Origin: Bacteroides sp. CAG:530
Lineage (GTDB): Bacteria > Bacteroidota > Bacteroidia > Bacteroidales > Bacteroidaceae
DNA: 29,723 nt
Assembly (NCBI GenBank): GCA_000434735.1
Contig: FR881224.1
Span: 1-29,723, forward strand
Direction: 5' to 3'
The position numbers and the translations under genes were made by a program. Of the stretch, positions 8,746 through 15,212 are shown piece after piece (position 1 is the first letter of the stretch; each line of letters opens with the position of its first letter). A model generated the notes under the pieces. That model worked only from the letters and a program-made list of their open reading frames with translations, did no database searches and was not told the origin of the DNA.

Positions 8746-9348
8746 CTATTTGATGATGTATATCAGGGATACGGCAGCCTTCGTGGGGCCGAAGTAGTTC
8801 ATCCTGTCATGCGCCTGAAACGTCCCGCACTTCCGGCACAGGTAGCGGTCATAGTCCATGTACGCGTAGCCCACGCCCACGCTCGCCTCGATGCTCCACC
8901 GGGAGGAGAGCAGCCACTGGTAGCCGTAGCTCACGCCGATTCCCGCAAGCCACCCCTCGAAGCGGTAGTCCTTCATCCACCGGCTGCCGACGCCGCCCAC
9001 ATTGTAGAAGGCGTAGTGCGCGTGGATACCCAGGAAATGCCCGTTGAAAGGCTCGCATGTCCAGTAGCGGAGCTCCGGCTGCACAAGGAAATGCTTCCAT
9101 TTTCTGTTCTCACCGAACTCCAGCGGGTTCCAAACAAGGGGGAGGTCAACGGTAAGCCGGGGGGCCACCTTGAACTCGGCTCCCAGGTTGAAACCGCCCG
9201 TGGCGTCATAGGCAAGGTTACTCTTTAAGGATAACGCGGGAGTGTGCCGTCCTCCGGAAAGGGACTGCGCACGAAGGACTCCCCCAAAGAAAAGAAGGAG
9301 GAGAACAAGCAGACCGGGAAGTCTGCGAAAAAACAGGTAGTGCCTCAT
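8746..9348 (-). CDS. DUF3575 outer-membrane protein of the fimbrial locus
   Basis: The 200-residue protein has a signal peptide ending near VLRAQS. The rest alternates in the way of a small beta barrel: LKSNLAYDATGGFNLGAEFK, LTVDLPLVWNP, FLVQPELRYW, GIGVSYGYQW, SIEASVGVGYAYMDYDRY, ending in AAVSLIYIIK. These are hallmarks of DUF3575, which regularly accompanies DUF3868 and Mfa1/Mfa2 genes in Bacteroidales. It is the first gene of the operon, about 110 bp from the left arm of the invertible element. Its transcription would therefore depend most directly on the promoter carried by that element. Function is unknown; a surface or secretion role is inferred from the barrel. Confidence 0.82.
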   Translation of the reverse strand: MRHYLFFRRLPGLLVLLLLFFGGVLRAQSLSGGRHTPALSLKSNLAYDATGGFNLGAEFKVAPRLTVDLPLVWNPLEFGENRKWKHFLVQPELRYWTCEPFNGHFLGIHAHYAFYNVGGVGSRWMKDYRFEGWLAGIGVSYGYQWLLSSRWSIEASVGVGYAYMDYDRYLCRKCGTFQAHDRMNYFGPTKAAVSLIYIIK

Positions 9349-9459
9349 AATTGCAATGTATTACATATTAAATAATAGATCTCAAAATAGTGCGCCTAAC
9401 AGGGGCAGAGCTTGTAATCCTTTTACTTAAAAACACCCGAAAAAGAGGTGGAGGACAGG

Positions 9460-9487
9460 ATGTCTCTTTCTTGCCAAGAAAGGGACA
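9460..9487 (+). repeat. Left inverted-repeat arm of the invertible element
   Basis: These 28 bases are the exact reverse complement of 9700-9727. The arm is itself nearly palindromic: its core CTTTCTTGCCAAGAAAG is symmetric except at the middle base. Such a dyad with a short centre is what a tyrosine recombinase core site looks like. Confidence 0.9.
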
Positions 9488-9607
9488 AAAAGGAGAACAA
9501 AGGCGTATGAGGCTGTCATTCAGAAGATTGAATCGCTATTCAACGGACTGAAAAAGAGTTTTCATGTATCCACCGAACGGGAAAGACGGGAAATGATACA
9601 ATTGTAA
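9488..9607 (+). other. Alternative in-frame C-terminal coding segment for the recombinase
   Basis: Read on the plus strand from 9488, codons AAA AGG AGA ACA AAG GCG continue open for 39 codons to TAA at 9605-9607. The encoded tail begins KRRTKAYEAVIQKIES and ends STERERREMIQL; it is charged and looks helical. If the segment inverts, this frame joins exactly to the recombinase frame after Thr453 (counted from the ORF start at 11058). It would then replace the present 45-residue tail. In the present orientation it has no start codon of its own and is probably silent. Confidence 0.7.
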
Positions 9608-10959
9608 ATGAAACATATTTTGTGAATTATTTGCATATTTGGTTGATAACTATTACTTTTGTCACCGAAAAGCTTATGCGGAAACCTGTGCGGAAGCAAT
9701 GTCCCTTTCTTGGCAAGAAAGAGACATTTTTTTTCTCGGGCACACCCCTCTTGCCCTCCGCCCGAATCCTTATTCACAGCACATTGGGCGTTTCTTGGCT
9801 CCGTCGCGCCTTCTTCCGGGAGCACGCGTCCTTTCCTTGCCGGACGTTCCGTCCCGCCTGCCGGGGTATCCTTTTTCCTGTGTCTTCTTTTTACCTGACT
9901 ATCGGAGGCTCTCTTCCCCTTCGGACCGCCTTGCGCGTAAGGGCGTACCAGGCGGTCAAGCATGTCGTCCACAGCCCTGTCAACACTCCCACGCGAGATG
10001 CCGGAGAGGTAGATGCGCGTGGTCTCCTCAGAGGTGTGACCCAGGCACTGCCCGATCAGCTCCACCGAATAGCCGGCCTCCTGCATCAGTGTGGCCCAGG
10101 TGTGGCGCATCACGTAGGTCGTCAGGGGTATGGGAAGGCCCGCAAGACGCCCGATGCTGAGGGCGTGCCGGTTCACGCGCTTGAGAGAGGATTCCTCGGA
10201 GGGTTCCCTGTTCCTGTCCCCGGGGGCGGCACGCTCCACGCGCCGGAAGTCGTGGAGGAAGGGGAACACCCAGGGGGAGCCGCAGCGGCGGTGGCGCTCC
10301 ATAAGGGCGGCGGCCTCGGCGGTGACCAGCACGTCTATCGGAGCGCCCGTCTTGCTGCGCCGGTAACGGATATGCCCGTCATCGCCGACCATGTCATGCC
10401 GCAGGTTCCAGACGTCCTGGAAAGCCATGCCGCGGGTGAAGAGGATGAAGTGAAGGACATCCAGCGACTCACCCTCACGCTCCGTAAGCCGGGCACGCAG
10501 CCCAGGGTCCAGCAGGCGGGCCAGGGATTCCCGGGGAAGAGCCCGCTTCGAGGCTGGCCGCACATGGAAGGCAATGCCGGCAAAGGGGTCGCGCCCCCCG
10601 GGAAGGGACGCGCAGGCCAGGCGCCAGTAACGGCGGCACATGACGCGGAAGTTGCGGAAATAGAACTCGGCCGTGGCGGCAGAGGAGGCATGACGCGACC
10701 GTAGCCACGAGGCGTACCCCTCCACCCATGCGGGGGTCACCCCCGAGAGGGGGAAGCGGTCGAACTCCCCGCCCAGATAGGCCCTGACGGCCCCCAGGCT
10801 GCTGAGGTAGTTGGCAGCCGTACGGCTGTGTCCCCCGTCCTCCTTCAGGGAGATGTTCCACCACAGGGCGGCGGAAAGGGAGACGCGTGAGGGGAGCACC
10901 TGTGCCGGCTTTATGGCAGCGGCCGCCGGAAATATGGGGCTTTCATTATATCTGTTCAT
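9562..10959 (-). CDS. Tyrosine recombinase, probable fimbrial-switch invertase
   Basis: The protein has 465 residues from the ATG at 10959, preceded by AGGATATACA; the frame is open up to 11058 but those 33 extra codons are low-complexity AT-rich leader. The N-terminal SAM-like core-binding region (about residues 30-125) is followed by a catalytic domain. It has FTRGMAFQD (Arg176), a beta-hairpin Lys (about 203), TTYVMRHTWATL (Arg285, with Tyr in the usual His position, as in many Bacteroidales enzymes), LGHTSEET (His308) and the nucleophile in TTRIYL (Tyr317). After residue 340 a long Lys/Arg/Gly-rich linker leads to CLFLAKKGT, encoded by the right inverted repeat, and a 45-residue tail encoded by the invertible segment. 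That tail is the antisense of a promoter and looks unnatural. The gene is GC-rich and upstream of the fimbrial operon on the same strand. Confidence 0.85.
   Translation of the reverse strand: MNRYNESPIFPAAAAIKPAQVLPSRVSLSAALWWNISLKEDGGHSRTAANYLSSLGAVRAYLGGEFDRFPLSGVTPAWVEGYASWLRSRHASSAATAEFYFRNFRVMCRRYWRLACASLPGGRDPFAGIAFHVRPASKRALPRESLARLLDPGLRARLTEREGESLDVLHFILFTRGMAFQDVWNLRHDMVGDDGHIRYRRSKTGAPIDVLVTAEAAALMERHRRCGSPWVFPFLHDFRRVERAAPGDRNREPSEESSLKRVNRHALSIGRLAGLPIPLTTYVMRHTWATLMQEAGYSVELIGQCLGHTSEETTRIYLSGISRGSVDRAVDDMLDRLVRPYAQGGPKGKRASDSQVKRRHRKKDTPAGGTERPARKGRVLPEEGATEPRNAQCAVNKDSGGGQEGCAREKKCLFLAKKGTLLPHRFPHKLFGDKSNSYQPNMQIIHKICFIYNCIISRLSRSVDT
9630..9661 (+). promoter_or_regulatory. Promoter inside the invertible segment, pointing right
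   Basis: TTTG at 9630-9633 and TACTTTTG at 9654-9661 match the Bacteroidales -33 and -7 elements, with a 20-bp spacer. The spacing is in the expected range. As sequenced, transcription would run antisense into the 3' end of the recombinase gene. No equally good pair is visible on the minus strand of the segment. Confidence 0.75.
9700..9727 (-). repeat. Right inverted-repeat arm, inside the recombinase gene
   Basis: These 28 bases are the exact reverse complement of 9460-9487. On the minus strand they encode the residues CLFLAKKGT near the recombinase C-terminus. Because both arms are identical when read outward to inward, these codons are kept in either orientation of the segment. Confidence 0.9.
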
Positions 10960-11138
10960 TGTATATCCTGTTTTTATGTTTTTTATGGTTTTTAATGTTT
11001 TTAATATGCAAGAGACGGATATCCCTATATTATATACGGCACGGTTTATACGCCGCATGGCAGATTTCTCTGGAAGCTCTTAATAACCTTGATTTGTCTT
11101 CTCTCATTGTTTAATTTTTCCATTTAAACTCGTAACGT

Positions 11139-11173
11139 AATATGTTAATGAAAAAAGACGAATAAACCAAAGG
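11139..11173 (+). repeat. Left 35-bp direct repeat
   Basis: It starts AATATGTTAATGAAAAAAGA and ends AAACCAAAGG, identical to 15213-15247. The bases directly outside the identity differ on both sides. The right copy is part of the DUF4248 terminator, so the left copy is probably the duplicated one. Confidence 0.85.
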
Positions 11174-11180
11174 GGGGGGG
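11172..11180 (+). repeat. Run of nine G at the island's left edge
   Basis: Nine consecutive G follow the left repeat directly, the first two belonging to the repeat itself. Long G runs slip during replication and are also prone to assembly error. No gene reads through it, so it is unlikely to switch a protein here. Confidence 0.7.
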
Positions 11181-11244
11181 TATCGTAAGTCAACTAATGC
11201 GAGCTGAAAGTCCGCAAACTCAACAGCCCAGAGAGACCACTGAA

Positions 11245-11287
11245 AAAGTCCCCTAATTAAGCCATCTTAACCTAATTAGTGGACTTT
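11245..11287 (-). terminator. Terminator-like hairpin with possible truncated gene end
   Basis: AAAGTCCCCTAATTA (11245-11259) pairs with TAATTAGTGGACTTT (11273-11287) with one mismatch and a 13-base loop. On the minus strand the stem ends in a run of five T. A minus-strand frame to its right ends ESSPAGLPKKFKVH and a TAA inside the stem. This fits the last few codons and terminator of a gene otherwise lost, perhaps a transposase, but I do not recognise it. Confidence 0.4.
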
Positions 11288-11352
11288 GAATTTCTTTGGC
11301 AACCCTGCAGGTGAAGATTCTTTGCAGTGAAAAGAAAAAGGAAAATTCATTG

Positions 11353-11382
11353 ATTGTATATCAAATGTTATTCATAAATTTG
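11353..11382 (+). promoter_or_regulatory. Promoter of the protease operon
   Basis: TAAATTTG at 11375-11382 matches the -7 box TAnnTTTG exactly. ATTG at 11353-11356 is a fair -33 element with an 18-bp spacer. The start codon at 11422 follows after about 32 bases of leader. Confidence 0.6.
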
Positions 11383-11421
11383 TAATTTAGACTAGTTTAT
11401 TATAATTAATAGCCCGGTTTT

Positions 11422-11850
11422 ATGAGTAAAAGTCATCTGTTTTTAAAGAATGAATTTGGCATCAGTCGTATATTTAATCGAACAAGAGGTAGAGATGATG
11501 ATGAAGAATTTTCAGAAGATGAAAAGAACTATTGTCAGCAGAGGGAGAGTTTTCATCGTTTCCGTATAGAATTTTATCAAGCTTTAGAAAGTCGCCATAA
11601 CTCAAGAGCTACAAATATTTCAGTTGAACATTTTGATGTGCTTTCGATAGATTTTTTAAAGATTGCAGATAGGCCATTGGTAGAATGGTATTGCCGGGTC
11701 TATGGTCTATCAGATCTTAATTATTCCAATATGAATCAGACCGTTTTGTTCGCTATATCTGATGAAGAGCGATTCAAGGAAGTTTTTATGGCTCAAGTTA
11801 AATCTTTTGTTGCGGAAGAAAACAATCTAGCACAAAATATAAGCCATTAA
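11422..11850 (+). CDS. Small protein upstream of S8 protease; possible detached N-terminal domain
   Basis: The 142-residue protein begins MSKSHLFLKNEFGISRIFNR and continues into an acidic stretch (DDDEEFSEDE). It has a later segment, VEWYCRVYGLSDLNYSNMNQ, then TVLFAISDEERF. As I recall the family, S8 peptidases of this anti-phage type often carry such an opening and such a conserved block in the same polypeptide, ahead of the protease domain. Here it is a separate ORF, 2 bp before the protease start and in a different frame. A single -1 shift between 11802 and 11850 would fuse the two, since the protease frame is open there. It may therefore be a natural split, a programmed shift or a sequencing indel. 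No signal peptide is seen; the protein is probably cytoplasmic. Confidence 0.65.
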   Translation: MSKSHLFLKNEFGISRIFNRTRGRDDDEEFSEDEKNYCQQRESFHRFRIEFYQALESRHNSRATNISVEHFDVLSIDFLKIADRPLVEWYCRVYGLSDLNYSNMNQTVLFAISDEERFKEVFMAQVKSFVAEENNLAQNISH

Positions 11851-11852
11851 CC

Positions 11853-14003
11853 ATGATGGCAGGTTTTCACTATTGGGGTAGTGAGTCAATGAAGCCTTTT
11901 GACTTTGCGGATTGTGAAGCCCATGATGTACTTCTCGAACTGGTAGAAAGTTCACCAAAGATAGTGTCGAAACATCGCAATATGGTAAAAGCTTTGGAAG
12001 AGTATCTAAGTAGAAACCAGATTGCTTATAAAATGATAGAATCAGGAATATATCAGCTAGATTTTATACCAAAGGATGATTTGAAAACTTTATTGGACAA
12101 CTTTGATGTAATACAAAGAATCCAATCTTTATTCACTGTTCGTGTACGTCCCAATGCTTTTGGTGAGCTAAAACGAGTAACAGATGCAACTTTGAATTTG
12201 CTTGAAGGAGCGCCGACGATTGGTGTAATTGATACAGGAGTGCAAAGGCTTGCTGTATTAGAACCCATACTGGAGCAGGATGGAATTGATTTAGTGGATA
12301 ATAATACTCCGCACCCTTATGAAATTGATCTACGTTCTGATTCAAGTCACGGTACAACGGTTGCAACATTAGCTGCATTCGGAAACAATTTTTATCGTAA
12401 CATTGATGCAAACGTAGTTGATGCTGATGCAAAAATATTCTCCATTAAAGTGCAAAGCGGTGAAACAGGACTTGTGAACATTGCCAACATTAAAGATGCT
12501 ATTATTAGAGCTCACACAAACTATGGTATTCGTATCTTTAATCTTTCTATGTCTGTTCGTGGAAAGTCTTACAATCAGGATATTTCTACCTATGCATATA
12601 TACTTGATGAATTAGCATACAAACACGACTTGCTGATTTTTATTTCTGTCGGTAATCTAAGTGTGAATGATATTGAGAACATGCAGATTGTGGCTGCTGA
12701 TTCTAACACAAGTGATAAGGTAAAAAGATTTCTGAAATACCCCAATCATTACTATAATCCATTTGTTACATTAGAAGAAACAGAATGTCATTATGATGAG
12801 TTTATGAATTTATGTGAGCCAAGTGAAAGTATGAATAATATATCTGTTGGAGCTATTGCTGAAAGCTTTAATCCTAGCCATGCTCATGGACTGAGCTTGG
12901 GACGTGAATTTCCGGCTTATTATTCGCGTAAATACTACGTGGACTATAATTCATTGATTAACGGTACTCGTTTCAAGAATAACCAAAAAAATAAAAATCT
13001 TTTCAAACCGGATATAGTTATGCCCGGCGGTGACCAATTAGACGTTGAATCACGAATGTTAGTTTTAGCACCGAGGATAGATGGCTCAGGTTTGAGAATT
13101 GAACAGAATTCAGGAACAAGTTACGCAACTCCACTAGCGGCTAATATAGCAGCAAAGATCATTCGTAAATATCCTAATCTTAATATGCAATCTGTGAAGG
13201 CCTTAATCATTAATAGTGCAGAGCCGATAAATAAACATTATCTTGAAGGAACTATTAATGAGCTGAAGACCTTGGATAATAATTCATATCCAAATGTTGA
13301 CAGTAAAGAGAAAGCCCAATTATCAAAGAAATATAGTGAAGAACGATTATCCAAGTATATATCCGGTCATGGTGTGCCCAATATATCCAAGTGCATAGAT
13401 TCAGACAACAATCGTTGTACGTTTGTGATTGAAGATACGATAGCCTTTGACAGTCATAAGGTTGTCAATCTGAATATTCCTGATTATTTGGTTCAATACC
13501 CAAAAAGAGATGCGGTGTTGACTTTGACTGCTACACTCTGCTATAAATTTAATCCAAAGAGAACTGATGTATTGTCTTATTGTCCTCTTCATATTGCTTT
13601 CAATTTTGGAAATAGTATGAATCATGATGATCCTAAAAAGAATGCTGAGGAGTATGCAACAAGAAGAGCCTCTAATGATAAAGACAGAATGGCTATAAAA
13701 TCTACTGTATGCTCATGGTCTGATGATTTTTACCCAGCATCAAGCAAAATGTTCTCAAATGTCCAAAAGATGAGTTTGAATATCAGTCGTAACGAAATAG
13801 TAAAGATTCAAAATCAGATATCTATTATTTTTCGATGTACAGGCCGAGAAGGTTTGGAGGAAACAAATAACCCTTTCTCATTCGTGCTGACGATTGAACA
13901 AAATCATTCTGCAGAGTTGAATGGAAACAGCTTGTATGATAGTTTGGAGCAGATTAATCATGCAGAAGCGATTGCTCAAGCTGCTCTTGAAGCAGAAGTT
14001 TAA
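11853..14003 (+). CDS. S8 (subtilisin-like) serine protease, ietS-like defence effector
   Basis: The protein has 716 residues. The catalytic triad is complete: Asp127 in IGVIDTGV, His166 in SSHGTTVATL and Ser423 in NSGTSYATP, with Asn268 in the oxyanion position (FISVGNLS). There is no signal peptide or prodomain, so it acts inside the cell, unlike secreted subtilisins. An N-terminal helical region (1-115) precedes the protease domain, and about 280 residues of beta-rich sequence follow it. Intracellular subtilisins paired with an AAA+ ATPase form the ietAS anti-phage system, in which both parts are needed; target proteins are unknown to me. The partner gene here lies downstream in convergent orientation rather than in one operon. 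It starts 2 bp after the small upstream gene, so translation may be coupled. An alternative start is Met13. Confidence 0.85.
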   Translation: MMAGFHYWGSESMKPFDFADCEAHDVLLELVESSPKIVSKHRNMVKALEEYLSRNQIAYKMIESGIYQLDFIPKDDLKTLLDNFDVIQRIQSLFTVRVRPNAFGELKRVTDATLNLLEGAPTIGVIDTGVQRLAVLEPILEQDGIDLVDNNTPHPYEIDLRSDSSHGTTVATLAAFGNNFYRNIDANVVDADAKIFSIKVQSGETGLVNIANIKDAIIRAHTNYGIRIFNLSMSVRGKSYNQDISTYAYILDELAYKHDLLIFISVGNLSVNDIENMQIVAADSNTSDKVKRFLKYPNHYYNPFVTLEETECHYDEFMNLCEPSESMNNISVGAIAESFNPSHAHGLSLGREFPAYYSRKYYVDYNSLINGTRFKNNQKNKNLFKPDIVMPGGDQLDVESRMLVLAPRIDGSGLRIEQNSGTSYATPLAANIAAKIIRKYPNLNMQSVKALIINSAEPINKHYLEGTINELKTLDNNSYPNVDSKEKAQLSKKYSEERLSKYISGHGVPNISKCIDSDNNRCTFVIEDTIAFDSHKVVNLNIPDYLVQYPKRDAVLTLTATLCYKFNPKRTDVLSYCPLHIAFNFGNSMNHDDPKKNAEEYATRRASNDKDRMAIKSTVCSWSDDFYPASSKMFSNVQKMSLNISRNEIVKIQNQISIIFRCTGREGLEETNNPFSFVLTIEQNHSAELNGNSLYDSLEQINHAEAIAQAALEAEV

Positions 14004-14004
14004 C

Positions 14005-14050
14005 TTAAACGACAAAAGGATTGGTACTAACCAATCCTTTTGTCGTTTAA
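14005..14050. terminator. Bidirectional terminator shared by protease and ATPase genes
   Basis: TTAAACGACAAAAGGATTGG and one more base (14005-14025) pair perfectly with 14030-14050 over 21 bp, around a 4-base loop. The loop contains the ATPase stop codon (TAG on the minus strand, 14029-14027). The stem therefore also encodes the last seven ATPase residues (LNDKRIG). The stem starts one base after the protease stop codon. Confidence 0.85.
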
Positions 14051-15019
14051 AAGTTTTCTCCAAATATCTGTTCGAATGACATTATCATTATATCCATCTA
14101 GTATATTTCGTTTTATTGCATTAAGCAAAGTGCGTTTGATGACGTAGTAAGATAGACTTTTGCATTCGCTATTTATAATTCTTTCTTTGTTTTGTTCATT
14201 GTCAAAGACAAACCTGTCTTTTATTGTATATTTAATAAGATCATGTATCTGCTCTGAGTTAGGCAAATCTATCTTAATAGACAAATCGAACCTTCTAATA
14301 AGTGCTTCATCAATCATTTGTAATTGATTGGTTGCTGCTATGATTATGGTGTCTTGGCTTACAAAATCAAACAGTTGCAATATTGTATTTACAACCCTTT
14401 TCATTTCGCCATGGTCTTGATCATAATCTCTTATTTTCCCTAAACTATCAAATTCATCAAGCAGAACAATAGCTTTTTCTTTATCAGCACTCTTAAATAT
14501 TTGGGTGAGATTTTTACTAGTTTCTCCTAGTTTAGATGAAATGATTGTACCCAAATTGACTATAATCAAAGGACGATTCAATTCGCCAGATAAAACATAG
14601 GCACTAAGAGTCTTCCCACACCCAGATGGACCATGTAGCAATATTTTATTGGATACTGGAATATCCATTTGTGCAAGAGTGTCAGCTTGTTTTCTTTCCT
14701 TAATAAAATATTCAAACTCTTCGCGAACATCTTGAGTACAAACCAAATCCTTCATTGTAAAAGAAGACATCACAGTTTGTAAAATGTACTCCTCAGCCTT
14801 GCATTCAAAAAAATCTTTGTTCAACCTGTACTCTCTGAGTTTACCCAAAGAGCTCTCTCTCTCAGAATTTTTAATAATAGAGAGCATTTCTGTTGCGAAT
14901 TTACCCCTGTTGTTTTCTTGTAAGTATTCCACAAACTGATATGACAAATCCAGCAAACGAGCATTATCGTTCGCCAAGGCTAATTTGGCCATTTGTTTAA
15001 TATAATCAGCTTGTTTCAT
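14027..15019 (-). CDS. AAA+ ATPase, ietA-like partner of the S8 protease
   Basis: The protein has 330 residues from the ATG at 15019 (MKQADYIKQM). The frame stays open to 15079, but a good -7 box lies inside that extension, so the internal Met is preferred. The AAA+ core is complete: Walker A GPSGCGKT (130-137), Walker B IVLLDEFD (184-191), sensor-1 Asn in AATN (229-231) and arginine fingers in IRRFD (242-243). The N-terminal 100 residues are helical and may bind substrate or partner. This is the classic small AAA layout (FtsH/spastin-like core) seen in ATPases that accompany intracellular subtilisins. It may act as the sensor or unfolding partner of the protease. Its own promoter and convergent orientation mean its dose is set separately from the protease. 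Confidence 0.85.
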   Translation of the reverse strand: MKQADYIKQMAKLALANDNARLLDLSYQFVEYLQENNRGKFATEMLSIIKNSERESSLGKLREYRLNKDFFECKAEEYILQTVMSSFTMKDLVCTQDVREEFEYFIKERKQADTLAQMDIPVSNKILLHGPSGCGKTLSAYVLSGELNRPLIIVNLGTIISSKLGETSKNLTQIFKSADKEKAIVLLDEFDSLGKIRDYDQDHGEMKRVVNTILQLFDFVSQDTIIIAATNQLQMIDEALIRRFDLSIKIDLPNSEQIHDLIKYTIKDRFVFDNEQNKERIINSECKSLSYYVIKRTLLNAIKRNILDGYNDNVIRTDIWRKLLNDKRIG

Positions 15020-15043
15020 GCAGAGAAAATTTCTTTTAATTTG

Positions 15044-15074
15044 CAAATATAGTTCTTTTAGACCGAGAATCCAA
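15044..15074 (-). promoter_or_regulatory. Promoter of the AAA+ ATPase gene
   Basis: On the minus strand TATATTTG (15051-15044) is an exact -7 box, followed by the ATG at 15019 after a short leader. TTGG (15074-15071) is a possible -33 element with a 19-bp spacer. Its position inside the upstream ORF extension is the reason for choosing the internal start codon. Confidence 0.6.
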
Positions 15075-15137
15075 GACAAACAAAGGATTTTATTTCATAA
15101 TAGCTTAGGAAATTGTATTCCTGTTACCAAACAAGAG

Positions 15138-15166
15138 GCATCAAAACTGTAATAGAGTTTTGATGC
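15138..15166. other. Perfect 11-bp hairpin behind the ATPase promoter
   Basis: GCATCAAAACT (15138-15148) pairs with AGTTTTGATGC (15156-15166) around a 7-base loop. It is not followed by a T run on either strand. It lies about 65 bp upstream of the ATPase -33 region and could be an operator, a recombination-end structure or a remnant. Confidence 0.4.
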
Positions 15167-15212
15167 AGCGAAAATAAGACAAAGCCATTAGCTGAAACAA
15201 CACCGTCTGCAA

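Larger units (their letters stand above)
9460..9727. mobile_element. Invertible promoter segment (fimbrial phase switch)
   Basis: A 212-bp segment (9488-9699) is bounded by perfect 28-bp inverted repeats. It lies between the fimbrial operon and a tyrosine recombinase gene on the same strand, and contains one good Bacteroidales promoter. In the sequenced orientation this promoter points to the right, away from the fimbrial genes, so this is inferred to be the OFF state. Inversion would place the promoter about 190 bp upstream of the DUF3575 start and pointing at it. The right arm and part of the segment also encode the recombinase C-terminus, which would change on inversion. The repeats are seen directly; actual inversion is inferred. 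Confidence 0.85.

Noticed and set aside
7172..8797. 541-codon plus-strand ORF opposite the DUF3868 gene
   Set aside because: It spans two minus-strand genes and the gap between them, is rich in Arg/His/Val as shadows of GC-rich genes are, and has no domain signal.
9622..10704. 360-codon plus-strand ORF starting in the invertible segment
   Set aside because: The promoter in the segment could transcribe it, but it is the antisense of the recombinase catalytic domain and its protein has no coding character.
9562..11058. Recombinase as the integrase of the 35-bp-repeat island
   Set aside because: It lies outside the repeats and beside the 28-bp inverted repeats, whose right arm is in its own gene. 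A role in the fimbrial switch explains it better.
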